A DNA stretch of 6,915 nt from Corallincola sp. (GCA_017998495.1 JAGOCY010000074.1:1-6915); one strand, 5' to 3'. Shown: positions 1 through 6,366, counted from the stretch's first letter. Notes: a model not told the origin generated them from the letters alone. Translations and numbers: made by a program.

Positions 1-1269
1 TGCCTCCTGCTCCTCGGGCGAGCGGATATCGATCACCACCGCGTCAAGCGGCAGCGTGGCCACGGTTTCCGGCTCGCTGCTGCTCTCCTGCCCAGTCGCT
101 GCCAGATCGCGAATATCGAGAGTCATAGCATTACGCACGGCGGCGTCCAGCAGCGCCGGGTCGATCTTGGCCTCTTCCGCCTCAATGCGGGCGGCAACGG
201 CCCTGACTGTGGGGCTGCGTGAGATCACGCTGCAATACTCTGGCAGAGCCTCGCTCATACTGGCGCTGCCAATGCGCTTGGCAACATCAATGATCTCCTG
301 CTTATCAGCCGCGATCAGCGGCCGCAGGATGATGTGATCCGTGGCACTGTCGATGATCCGCAGGTTGGTCAGGGTCTGGCTAGCCACCTGGCCCACCGCT
401 TCACCAGTCACCAGGGCATCGATCTTCTGGCGATCGGCCATACGCCCGGCCACCTTCATCATCAGCCGTTTAAACACCACCCCCATCTGACCGGGGTCCA
501 CCTGCTCCACGATGGCATTAACCACCGGCTCAAAGGGTACGGCGACAAACTTGACGCGGTGAGACGAGCCGTACTTCTGCCACAAATGGCAGGCGATGCG
601 CTGCACGCCACTCTGATGGTCAGGGCCACCGATATTGAAAAAGCAGTAATGAACCCGGCTGCCACGCTTGATCAACTGCCAGGCAGCGACCGCCGAGTCG
701 TAGCCACCCGATAGCAGCACCATCACATCTTCCTGCGAGGCCAGCGGGAAACCACCCAGCCCCGGATACTGTTCATGCAGCAGGGCAAAGCGCTCTTTAT
801 CGACGTCGAGACGCACGGTCAGATCCGGTTGCTTGAGCTGAACCCGAGCCTCCGGGCAGAGTTCATTCAGCCTGCCACCGACATAGCGTTCGATATCCAG
901 CGACGAGGTGGTGCATTGCTGCATGCGCCGCACCCGCACGCAGAAGCTGCGATTGCCGATACGCGGCGCCCAGTAAGCGGCCACCTGGCTAGCAATATCA
1001 TCAAGGCTGTGCCACGGCAAATCGTCGCAGGGGGAGAAATTCGCGATACCGGGGATATGGCTGAGCGCGTCGATTAAGGCCGCCCGCTTGTGCAGACCGT
1101 TACCGGGGGCAATCACCTCCAGTCGATCCCACAGATTGCGCACCTTGACCTGCTCATCCACCCGTTTGAGCACGTTACGGACATTGGTCTCCAGCAGCCG
1201 GGTAAAGCGCTGACGCACCGATTTGCTTTTGACCATGACCTCTGGAAAGAGGCGAACCACAAATTTCAC
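1..1269 (-). CDS. thiI: tRNA 4-thiouridine / thiazole sulfurtransferase ThiI (3' end cut by window)
   Basis: ThiI adenylates U8 of tRNA and transfers persulfide sulfur from IscS to make 4-thiouridine. In enterobacteria its rhodanese domain also relays sulfur to ThiS for thiamine thiazole. The 423 codons present align along their length with E. coli ThiI (about 482 residues, from memory). They show an N-terminal ferredoxin-like and THUMP region (about 1-165, with DIERYVGG near 125-132), the PP-loop SGGYDS at 187-192, TNLRIID near 301-307, and PEYCSVISRSPT at 343-354. Cys346 matches E. coli Cys344. A rhodanese domain begins near residue 408 (AVVIDIRS), but its catalytic Cys would lie beyond the left edge, so dual function cannot be confirmed. 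The start is the GTG at 1267-1269: it matches the E. coli N-terminus (MKFxxxLFPE) and has GGAG six bases upstream. It lies 69 bases after pomB on the same strand. Confidence 0.97.
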   Translation of the reverse strand, partial: MKFVVRLFPEVMVKSKSVRQRFTRLLETNVRNVLKRVDEQVKVRNLWDRLEVIAPGNGLHKRAALIDALSHIPGIANFSPCDDLPWHSLDDIASQVAAYWAPRIGNRSFCVRVRRMQQCTTSSLDIERYVGGRLNELCPEARVQLKQPDLTVRLDVDKERFALLHEQYPGLGGFPLASQEDVMVLLSGGYDSAVAAWQLIKRGSRVHYCFFNIGGPDHQSGVQRIACHLWQKYGSSHRVKFVAVPFEPVVNAIVEQVDPGQMGVVFKRLMMKVAGRMADRQKIDALVTGEAVGQVASQTLTNLRIIDSATDHIILRPLIAADKQEIIDVAKRIGSASMSEALPEYCSVISRSPTVRAVAARIEAEEAKIDPALLDAAVRNAMTLDIRDLAATGQESSSEPETVATLPLDAVVIDIRSPEEQEA

Positions 1270-1275
1270 AACCCA

Positions 1276-1279
1276 CTCC
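1276..1279 (-). promoter_or_regulatory. Ribosome binding site deciding the thiI GTG start
   Basis: On the minus strand GGAG stands six bases before the GTG at 1269. This supports the unusual start codon, and the family alignment also begins at exactly this residue. Confidence 0.7.
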
Positions 1280-1300
1280 GAACCCACAAAAGCGGCGCGG

Positions 1301-1306
1301 ATTATA
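1301..1306 (-). promoter_or_regulatory. Putative thiI promoter -10 box
   Basis: The minus strand reads a perfect TATAAT in the pomB-thiI gap, followed by a GC-rich discriminator (CCGCGCC). Transcription would begin near 1294 and give a leader of about 25 bases before the thiI GTG. I see no convincing -35 hexamer 16-18 bases upstream; that position is GC-rich and partly inside a hairpin. This is therefore a candidate only. If real, thiI can be expressed apart from the flagellar pomAB genes. Confidence 0.45.
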
Positions 1307-1308
1307 GC

Positions 1309-1327
1309 GGAGGCCGCAGGCGCCTCC
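1309..1327. repeat. Short perfect inverted repeat between pomB and thiI
   Basis: GGAGGC at 1309-1314 pairs with GCCTCC at 1322-1327 around a 7-base loop. Neither strand has a T-run after it, so it is a poor intrinsic terminator. It may slow transcription, protect the pomB mRNA 3' end or act as a protein site near the putative thiI -10, or it may be chance in GC-rich DNA. Confidence 0.4.
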
Positions 1328-1338
1328 TATGGGTGTGG

Positions 1339-2292
1339 CTATGGCTGCGCTGCCGGCACCCCAATCTCGTCGGATTGCTTGGGCTTGCCCTGCATGATCG
1401 AGATCTCCACCCGGCGATTCTGGCGCCGTGCCTCTTCGCTGGCACCCTCCACCAGTGGCAGGCTCGGCCCTCGCCCAATCACCGCCAACCGGTTCTGTTC
1501 AAAACCGCTGACCTTGATCATCTCATGGGCCACTGCCACCGCTCGCTGCGACGACAGCTCCCAGTTAGAGCTGAACAGCTCAGACTCAATCGGCAGATCA
1601 TCGCTATGACCCGTCACCGTGATCTCACCAGGGACATCCTTGAGCAGATCGGCGATCTGCTGAACGATGGGGCGAAATTGTGGCTGCAGAAACGCCGAGC
1701 CGCTGGAAAATGAACCTTTTTCTCGAATACGGATGGTGATCTGCTGGCCCAGTGACTCCAGCTCAAGAGCGCCACTCTTGATGTGACTTTCGAGCTGCAC
1801 CGCCAGCTGCTTGGCCAGTTCGTTGGTCTTCTCCTGGGCCTGCTGCTGCTCCACTTGCTGCTGCTCAACCTGCTCTTGGGCCATCTCGGCCTTCTGCTCT
1901 TCAGCGGATTGGGTGCGGCCGCCGCGCTCAGTACCGCGCTGGCGCAGCTTGCCACCAGCAGACTCCTCTTCGCCGGCCTGAAACTCCAGCGACTGCTCAG
2001 TGATCTCGGCAGTCTGCTGCTGAATGCTCTCAATGGGAGTAGGATCAGGACGACCCGGCCGGAACTCCAGGGCAATTACGCTCGTCCCTTTCGGAATATC
2101 CTTCACTTCGATTTTGTTCTGCACCCCAAAGGCATACGCCATCGAACCAGCCAGCTGCTTGAACTTAAGTACATCCATCTCAGAAAACGACAGCAGCAGC
2201 ACGAAGAAGCACATCAGCAGCGACATCAGATCGGCAAAGGTACCGAAATAAGCCGGTAACCCCGGAGGTGGGCACTTGCACGGAGCATCCAT
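1339..2292 (-). CDS. pomB: Sodium-driven flagellar stator subunit PomB (MotB family)
   Basis: PomB pairs with PomA in the inner membrane to form the sodium channel that drives the flagellar motor. Its periplasmic domain anchors the stator to peptidoglycan. The 317-residue protein has a short cytoplasmic tail with CKCPPPGLP (5-13), typical of PomB, and one membrane helix at about 16-37 with the essential ion-binding Asp at 21 (GTFADLMSLL; Vibrio Asp24). A plug/linker region follows. The conserved FGVQN, KDIPKGTS and EFRPGRPxPTPI blocks lie around 55-87. A Gln/Glu-rich, probably coiled-coil stretch spans about 128-165, and an OmpA-like peptidoglycan-binding domain spans about 185-300 (GHSDD 228-232, NWELSSQRA 243-251, NRRVEISIMQG 292-302). 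The ATG at 2290-2292 has AGGAG six bases upstream and lies 12 bases after the pomA stop, so the two are surely cotranscribed. Confidence 0.97.
   Translation of the reverse strand: MDAPCKCPPPGLPAYFGTFADLMSLLMCFFVLLLSFSEMDVLKFKQLAGSMAYAFGVQNKIEVKDIPKGTSVIALEFRPGRPDPTPIESIQQQTAEITEQSLEFQAGEEESAGGKLRQRGTERGGRTQSAEEQKAEMAQEQVEQQQVEQQQAQEKTNELAKQLAVQLESHIKSGALELESLGQQITIRIREKGSFSSGSAFLQPQFRPIVQQIADLLKDVPGEITVTGHSDDLPIESELFSSNWELSSQRAVAVAHEMIKVSGFEQNRLAVIGRGPSLPLVEGASEEARRQNRRVEISIMQGKPKQSDEIGVPAAQP
1840..1869 (-). repeat. In-frame 15-base tandem repeat in the pomB linker
   Basis: Two adjacent 15-base units encode VEQQQ-VEQQQ (PomB residues 142-151) and differ at only 2 of 15 bases. Flanking codons for AQEQ and AQEK extend the Gln/Glu-rich pattern. 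Slippage could change the length here without breaking the frame. The stretch falls in the variable linker between plug and peptidoglycan-binding domain, where length changes are probably tolerated. Confidence 0.75.
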
Positions 2293-2304
2293 GGTCAGCT
2301 CCTG

Positions 2305-3066
2305 TTACTCGGTGGTACTGACCTGGCGCTTGCCTTCGGCCAGATAGTTACGCAACAGCGCCTCGATGACACGCGGGTTCTGACCATCCTGAATGCCCAT
2401 GATGGCATCGAGGATCAGCTTGCGATTGGTCGATTCTTCCTTGTTCCGCAGCCCCAACTTGTCGGCAATGGGAATACAGATCATGTTGGCCAGGATGGCG
2501 CCATACAGGGTGGTCAGCAATGCAACCGCCATGGCCGGACCAATAGCTTTGGGGTCCGACATATTCGCCAGCATCGCCACCAACCCGACCAGGGTCCCGA
2601 TCATGCCCATGGCCGGACCGATATCGCCAATCTGTTTGAAAATGGCGATTCCCAGTTCGTGGCGCTCTTCCGTCAGCAAAATGTCCTTTTCCAGGGTGGC
2701 CCGCACCACCTCGGCATCGTGACCATCGACCAACATGTCGACCCCCTTCTTCATGAAGCTGTTGGGGATCTCTGCCTCTTCAAGGGCGAGAAAGCCGCCT
2801 TTTCGGGCGGCATCGGCCAGCGCTACCGCTTTCTCAATCAGCTCCTCGGGCTTGTCGGCCTTGAACATGAACGCCTTGACCGCGATCTTGCCGCAAGCCA
2901 GGAACTGGCCAAGATTGAACTTGGACAGCGCAATCATGGGCGAGGCCAGAAATACGATCAGAATGGAGGGCACATCGACGTACATGGACATCGGGCCGCC
3001 GAGTAGCATGCCGTAGATAACAAAGGCAAAAGCGGCGACAAGGCCGATGATTGTTGCCAGATCCAC
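2305..3066 (-). CDS. pomA: Sodium-driven flagellar stator subunit PomA (MotA family)
   Basis: PomA surrounds the PomB helices in the inner membrane, helps form the sodium path and contacts FliG through its cytoplasmic loop. The 253 residues equal the length of Vibrio PomA as I recall it. Membrane helices are visible near 2-22, 31-48, 150-170 and 176-200. Asp148, Thr158 and Thr186, important for sodium-coupled function in Vibrio, are at the same positions. The loop charges Arg88, Lys89, Glu96, Glu97 and Glu99 that meet FliG also match. The C-terminus has the conserved DGQNPRVIE block (227-235). The start is a GTG at 3064-3066 with AGGAG six bases upstream, giving M-D-L-A-T as in Vibrio. It is the first gene of pomA-pomB and perhaps of pomA-pomB-thiI. 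A sigma-28-like and a sigma-70-like promoter lie upstream. Confidence 0.98.
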   Translation of the reverse strand: MDLATIIGLVAAFAFVIYGMLLGGPMSMYVDVPSILIVFLASPMIALSKFNLGQFLACGKIAVKAFMFKADKPEELIEKAVALADAARKGGFLALEEAEIPNSFMKKGVDMLVDGHDAEVVRATLEKDILLTEERHELGIAIFKQIGDIGPAMGMIGTLVGLVAMLANMSDPKAIGPAMAVALLTTLYGAILANMICIPIADKLGLRNKEESTNRKLILDAIMGIQDGQNPRVIEALLRNYLAEGKRQVSTTE

Positions 3067-3072
3067 CGTCTA

Positions 3073-3077
3073 CTCCT
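3073..3077 (-). promoter_or_regulatory. Ribosome binding site deciding the pomA GTG start
   Basis: AGGAG on the minus strand stands six bases before the GTG at 3066. The surrounding bases (TAACAGGAG at 3081-3073) are identical to those before pomB at 2307-2299. Confidence 0.8.
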
Positions 3078-3132
3078 GTTACAAACTGCGCTTGGGTCAC
3101 ATCATGCAGGCCGAGGCACCAGCACCGCTACA

Positions 3133-3161
3133 ATACTAGGGCAGTTCACCCGGCCTGTCAG
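3133..3161 (-). promoter_or_regulatory. Candidate sigma-70 promoter for pomA-pomB
   Basis: On the minus strand CTGACA (3161-3156, 5 of 6 bases of the -35 consensus) and TAGTAT (3138-3133, 4 of 6 of the -10) are separated by 17 bases. The start would be near 3126, giving a leader of about 60 bases. The match is fair but by eye only, and it overlaps small inverted repeats that could be operator sequence. Confidence 0.4.
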
Positions 3162-3187
3162 GCACGGCCTGCCTCAATCGCCTGTCA
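3153..3187. repeat. Cluster of short direct and inverted repeats in the divergent control region
   Basis: GCCTGTCA occurs at 3153-3160 and again at 3180-3187, 27 bases apart. Between them CAGGC (3159-3163) can pair with GCCTG (3167-3171), or AGGCA (3160-3164) with TGCCT (3170-3174). The first copy covers the -35 of the sigma-70-like pomA promoter and the second covers the -35 of the xseB candidate. The repeats are real in the sequence. Operator function is only a guess. Confidence 0.4.
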
Positions 3188-3210
3188 CGGCTCGATTTTT
3201 CTGATATCGT
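3182..3210 (+). promoter_or_regulatory. Candidate promoter for xseB-ispA-dxs
   Basis: CTGTCA (3182-3187) and TATCGT (3205-3210) are 17 bases apart, and an extended -10 TG sits at 3202-3203. Each hexamer matches the sigma-70 consensus at 4 of 6 positions. The start would be near 3217, about 40 bases before the xseB ATG. The match is weak. The position is sensible for a divergent operon, and the -10 shares its bases with the sigma-28-like -10 on the other strand. Confidence 0.3.
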
Positions 3211-3230
3211 CCGCGGCTGGCAAGACTTGA
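3204..3230 (-). promoter_or_regulatory. Candidate sigma-28 (FliA) flagellar promoter for pomA-pomB
   Basis: The minus strand reads TCAAGTCT (3230-3223), 11 bases, then GACGATAT (3211-3204). The E. coli FliA consensus is TAAAGTTT-N11-GCCGATAA, so 12 of 16 positions match with the exact spacing. Stator genes are FliA-dependent in E. coli, which fits the gene downstream. Transcription would begin near 3197, leaving a leader of about 130 bases. The element was found by eye without a statistical score. Confidence 0.45.
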
Positions 3231-3256
3231 CCGACATTTCGGGAGCAAGGCCGCAA

Positions 3257-3511
3257 ATGGCAGCAAAAAAAGCGGAAAACCTGAGCTTTGAAGAAGCGCT
3301 GAACGAACTGGAACAGGTGGTGGCGGCCCTTGAACAGGGCAACCTGCCGCTGGAGGAGGCCTTGGCCCGCTTTGAGCGAGGCATCAAGGCTGCGCGCAGC
3401 GGCCGCGAGCGGTTGGAGCAGGCACAGCAGCGCATTCAGCTACTGATTGGCGATGGTGATCAGGCTAGACTGGCGCCCTTTGCCACCGCCGAGGACGGCA
3501 ACGACGCATGA
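3257..3511 (+). CDS. xseB: Exodeoxyribonuclease VII small subunit XseB
   Basis: XseB binds the large subunit XseA in several copies to form exonuclease VII, a cytoplasmic nuclease that degrades single-stranded DNA from both ends. The 84-residue protein closely follows E. coli XseB (80 residues): SFEEALNELEQVV (10-22), LEQGNLPLEEAL (25-36), FERGIKAARSG (39-49), then LEQAQQRIQLL (53-63). Together they form the expected helical hairpin. The frame is open upstream to a TTG at 3227, but the ATG at 3257-3259 is preferred. It fits family length and has AAGG six bases upstream, with GGGAG a little further away. The stop overlaps the ispA start (ATGA), so translation of ispA is probably coupled. It heads the isoprenoid operon, a common position for this gene in gammaproteobacteria. 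Confidence 0.95.
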   Translation: MAAKKAENLSFEEALNELEQVVAALEQGNLPLEEALARFERGIKAARSGRERLEQAQQRIQLLIGDGDQARLAPFATAEDGNDA

Positions 3512-4389
3512 CCTGGCAGGAGTTCGCCAGCAGCCACCAGCTGCGCATCAACCATTACCTTGACCGCCATTTTGCGGCCCTGCCTCCAACCGCTCCCCGA
3601 CTGGCGTCAGCTATGCGCCACGGTGCCCTGATTGGCGGCAAGCGGATGCGACCGCTGCTGGTGTATGCCGTCGGCAGCCTCAATGCTACCCCGTTGGCCC
3701 AACTGGATGCGGCGGCGGCGGCCATTGAACTGGTCCACGCCTATTCGCTGGTGCACGACGACCTGCCGGCGATGGATGATGACGAGCTGCGCCGCGGTCA
3801 GCCCACCTGCCATGTAGCGTTCGATGAGGCCACCGCCATTCTCGCGGGAGACGCCCTGCAAACCGAAGCATTTGCCCTGCTGACCGCAGCACCGGCGCTG
3901 GGCAGCGAACAGCGCTTGGCACTGGTTTCGACCCTTGCCCAGGCCGCCGGTTATTCCGGCATGTGTGGTGGTCAGGCACTGGATCTGGCCGCGACAGGCG
4001 CCAATCTCAGCCTGGAGGCGCTGATTCAGGTACATCGGCACAAGACCGGCGCCCTCATCCGGGCTGCGGTACAGATGGGCGCAATCTGCGCCAATCTCGA
4101 TCTTAGCCAGCGTCAAGCGCTTGATAACTATGCTGACGCTTTGGGTCTGGCGTTTCAGGTTCATGATGATGTGCTGGATGAGATCGCGGATACCGCCACC
4201 CTCGGCAAGCCTCAAGGCTCGGACAAAGCGCTTAACAAGTCGACCTTCGTCGCCCACCTGGGCATCGATGGCGCCCGTGACCATGCCCGCACCCTAGTGC
4301 AGCAAGCGCTACACGCGTTGACGGCAATTCCCTACAATACGGCGATTCTGGCGGCGCTGGCCGCATACGCCATCGAGCGCACCCACTAA
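3508..4389 (+). CDS. ispA: Farnesyl diphosphate synthase IspA
   Basis: This cytoplasmic prenyltransferase condenses isopentenyl diphosphate with dimethylallyl and then geranyl diphosphate to give farnesyl diphosphate. That product is the precursor of undecaprenyl phosphate, ubiquinone side chains and haem O. The 293 residues (E. coli 299) carry GGKRMRP (43-49), the first Asp-rich motif DDLPAMDDD (84-92) followed by LRRGQPTCH (94-102), GGQALDL (154-160), and the lysine of HKTGALI (178-184). The second Asp-rich motif is DDVLDE (220-225), followed by TLGKPQGSDKALNKST (231-246). E. coli has DDILDV, so Glu in place of Val after the last Asp is a small local difference; the magnesium-binding Asp residues are intact. 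The ATG overlaps the xseB stop by 4 bases. YSLVHDD before the first motif fits short-chain (C15) specificity, but chain length is not proven by sequence alone. Confidence 0.97.
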   Translation: MTWQEFASSHQLRINHYLDRHFAALPPTAPRLASAMRHGALIGGKRMRPLLVYAVGSLNATPLAQLDAAAAAIELVHAYSLVHDDLPAMDDDELRRGQPTCHVAFDEATAILAGDALQTEAFALLTAAPALGSEQRLALVSTLAQAAGYSGMCGGQALDLAATGANLSLEALIQVHRHKTGALIRAAVQMGAICANLDLSQRQALDNYADALGLAFQVHDDVLDEIADTATLGKPQGSDKALNKSTFVAHLGIDGARDHARTLVQQALHALTAIPYNTAILAALAAYAIERTH

Positions 4390-4392
4390 AGA

Positions 4393-4408
4393 TCACGGTC
4401 CACCGTGG
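4393..4408 (+). promoter_or_regulatory. Small hairpin just before the dxs ribosome binding site
   Basis: CACGG (4394-4398) pairs with CCGTG (4403-4407) around TCCA, with a possible extra T-G pair outside. The 3' arm contains the alternative GTG start at 4405, and the GGAG of the dxs binding site (4410-4413) follows at once. It could stop ribosomes from using the GTG or tune dxs translation. It may also be incidental. Confidence 0.4.
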
Positions 4409-4425
4409 CGGAGAACACAACAGGC

Positions 4426-6294
4426 ATGGTCAATCTCGCCGACTATCCGACGCTGGCGCTGATCGATAACCCCGATCAGCTACGCGCCCTGCCGCCTGAG
4501 CGGCTGGCCACCGTATGTGACGAACTGCGGCGCTACCTGCTGGCCTCGGTCAGCAAAAGTTCTGGCCATCTGGCCTCCGGCCTCGGCACCGTTGAGCTGA
4601 CGGTGGCCCTCCATTATGTCTACCAGACCCCTTTTGACCGTCTGGTGTGGGATGTGGGCCATCAGGCCTACCCGCACAAGATCCTCACCGGCCGCCGCGA
4701 CCAGATGCAGAGCATCCGTCAGAAGGGTGGCCTTCACCCTTTTCCGTGGCGGGAGGAGAGCCCTTACGACACCCTGTCCGTCGGCCACTCCAGCACCTCG
4801 ATCAGCGCGGCCCTGGGCATGGCGATAGCCGCCGAGCGTGAGCACAACGGTCGCAAGGTGGTCGCGGTGATTGGTGATGGTGCCATGACCGCCGGCATGG
4901 CCTTTGAGGCCCTGAATCACGCCGGTGACCTGCGCCCTGACATGCTGGTGATCCTCAATGACAACGAGATGTCGATCTCGGAAAACGTCGGTGCGCTCAA
5001 CAACCATTTCGCCCGCCTGCTCTCCGGTCGCCTCTACAGCACCATCCGCGAGGGCGGCAAGAAGGTGCTGTCGGGGCTGCCGCCGATCAAGGAGCTGGCC
5101 CGCCGCGCCGAAGAACACCTGAAAGGCATGGTGGTGCCCGGCACCTTCTTCGAAGAACTGGGCTTCAACTACATCGGCCCGATCGATGGCCATGATGTCA
5201 ACGCCCTGGTCGATACCCTGAGCAACATGCGCCAGCTCAAAGGGCCTCAGCTGCTGCATGTGATGACCCGCAAAGGCAAGGGCTATGCCCCGGCCGAGGC
5301 TGACCCCATCGGCTACCACGGCGTACCCAAGTTCGATCCGAGCAAAGATCAGCTGCCCGCCAGCAAAAGCGGCCAGCTCAACTTCTCGCAGATCTTTGGC
5401 GACTGGCTGTGCGACATGGCCAGCCAGGATAACAAGCTGATGGCGATCACCCCGGCCATGCGTGAAGGCTCAGGCATGGTGCGCTTTTCGCAGCAGTATC
5501 CGCAGCAATACTTCGATGTTGCCATTGCCGAACAGCATGCCGTGACCCTGGCGGCGGGCCTTGCCTGCGAAGGCTACAAGCCGGTGGTGGCCATCTACTC
5601 CACCTTCCTGCAGCGCGGCTATGACCAGCTGATCCACGATGTGGCGCTGCAGAACCTGCCGGTGCTGTTCGCCATCGATCGCGCCGGGGTGGTGGGTGCC
5701 GATGGCCCGACCCATCAGGGCGCCTTCGATCTCAGCTACCTGCGCTGCATCCCCAACATGGTGGTGATGACCCCATCGGATGAGAATGAGTGCCGGCAGA
5801 TGCTCTTCACCGGCCATCAACTCAATCAGCCCGCCGCTGTCCGCTACCCGCGCGGTACCGGCCCCGGCACCTGTGTAGCCAGCGACTTTAGCGCCCTGCC
5901 CATCGGCAAAGCACGGGTGGTGCGCGAAGGTCAGGGCATCGCCCTGCTCTGCTTTGGCACCCTGCTCGCCGCCTGTAAACCGGTGGCCGAAGCGCTTAAT
6001 GCCACTCTGGTGGATATGCGTTTTGTTAAGCCGCTGGATGAAGCCCTGGTGCGCCAGCTGGCCGTCAGCCATAGCCAACTGGTGACCATCGAGGAAAATG
6101 TGGTCGCCGGTGGCGCCGGCTCCGCTGTCAATGAACTGCTGGCCAGTGCACCGCAGCGCCCCGCCATCCTCAACATCGGCCTGCCCGATGAGTTCATCAA
6201 ACATGGCGCAGCCGATCAGATCCTGCATGAACTGGGGCTTGATGCCGAAGGGATCGCCAGCCAGATTGAACGCTGGCGCGATCAAATCAGCTAA
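4426..6294 (+). CDS. dxs: 1-deoxy-D-xylulose-5-phosphate synthase Dxs
   Basis: Dxs is the cytoplasmic thiamine-diphosphate enzyme that joins pyruvate and glyceraldehyde 3-phosphate into DXP. This is the first and often limiting step of the MEP pathway, and DXP is also a precursor of thiamine and pyridoxal. The 622 residues (E. coli 620) align along their length: [12 protein letters not shown] (46-57), [16 protein letters not shown] (76-91), SVGHSSTS (118-125), the cofactor motif from GDGAM (150-154) to LNDN (177-180), the central AIAEQHAV (366-373) with the catalytic Glu369, [14 protein letters not shown] (418-432) and YPRG (474-477). The ATG at 4426 is preferred because [12 protein letters not shown] matches the E. 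coli start, and GGAG lies 12 bases upstream, a long spacing. An in-frame GTG at 4405 would add seven residues but has no clear binding site. The gene ends in tandem stops (TAA TAG), 36 bases separate it from ispA, and a terminator follows. Confidence 0.98.
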   Translation: MVNLADYPTLALIDNPDQLRALPPERLATVCDELRRYLLASVSKSSGHLASGLGTVELTVALHYVYQTPFDRLVWDVGHQAYPHKILTGRRDQMQSIRQKGGLHPFPWREESPYDTLSVGHSSTSISAALGMAIAAEREHNGRKVVAVIGDGAMTAGMAFEALNHAGDLRPDMLVILNDNEMSISENVGALNNHFARLLSGRLYSTIREGGKKVLSGLPPIKELARRAEEHLKGMVVPGTFFEELGFNYIGPIDGHDVNALVDTLSNMRQLKGPQLLHVMTRKGKGYAPAEADPIGYHGVPKFDPSKDQLPASKSGQLNFSQIFGDWLCDMASQDNKLMAITPAMREGSGMVRFSQQYPQQYFDVAIAEQHAVTLAAGLACEGYKPVVAIYSTFLQRGYDQLIHDVALQNLPVLFAIDRAGVVGADGPTHQGAFDLSYLRCIPNMVVMTPSDENECRQMLFTGHQLNQPAAVRYPRGTGPGTCVASDFSALPIGKARVVREGQGIALLCFGTLLAACKPVAEALNATLVDMRFVKPLDEALVRQLAVSHSQLVTIEENVVAGGAGSAVNELLASAPQRPAILNIGLPDEFIKHGAADQILHELGLDAEGIASQIERWRDQIS

Positions 6295-6315
6295 TAGCTG
6301 AGGCGCAACAACAAT

Positions 6316-6343
6316 AACGGCGGCCACTGGGCCGCCGTTTTTT
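6316..6343 (+). terminator. Strong intrinsic terminator after dxs, possibly bidirectional
   Basis: A perfect 10-base-pair stem (6316-6325 with 6330-6339) closes an ACTG loop and runs into six T residues (6338-6343), ending the xseB-ispA-dxs transcript. Read from the other strand the stem is followed by a T-rich stretch (TTATTGTTGTT), so it may also stop thiL-pgpA transcripts. It lies between convergent genes, 21 bases after dxs and 23 before the pgpA stop. Confidence 0.93.
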
Positions 6344-6366
6344 ATACCGAGTCGGAACGCTGCTGC

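Noticed and set aside
1309..1327. Intrinsic terminator between pomB and thiI
   Set aside because: The stem is only six pairs and no T-run follows on either strand, so it was listed as an inverted repeat only.
334..1713. Several plus-strand open frames across thiI and the end of pomB
   Set aside because: The opposite strand encodes ThiI and PomB with clear alignments over their whole length here, so these frames are shadows.
3090..3110. CRP-like site before pomA
   Set aside because: Only one TGTGA half-site is present on the minus strand; the second half is missing at the required spacing.
3158..3176. Sigma-54 promoter in the pomA-xseB interval
   Set aside because: GGCA and TGCC elements occur, but GG and GC are eight bases apart rather than the needed ten, and TTGC is lacking.
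3227..3256. Ten-residue longer xseB from a TTG at 3227
   Set aside because: The family usually begins close to the conserved SFEEAL block, the ATG at 3257 has AAGG at proper spacing, and the TTG has no binding site.
3607..4284. 225-codon open frame on the minus strand inside ispA
   Set aside because: Antisense shadow of ispA with no domain and no credible initiation site; the ispA motifs explain the region fully.
4480..5319. 279-codon open frame on the minus strand inside dxs
   Set aside because: It lies wholly antisense to a strongly conserved gene. Its composition (rich in His, Gln, Gly, Val) is that of a complementary-strand shadow of GC-rich codons, with no recognisable domain.
5470..6327. 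285-codon open frame on the minus strand over the dxs 3' half
   Set aside because: Shadow of dxs in a GC-rich genome. It also runs through the terminator stem, and no family motif is visible.
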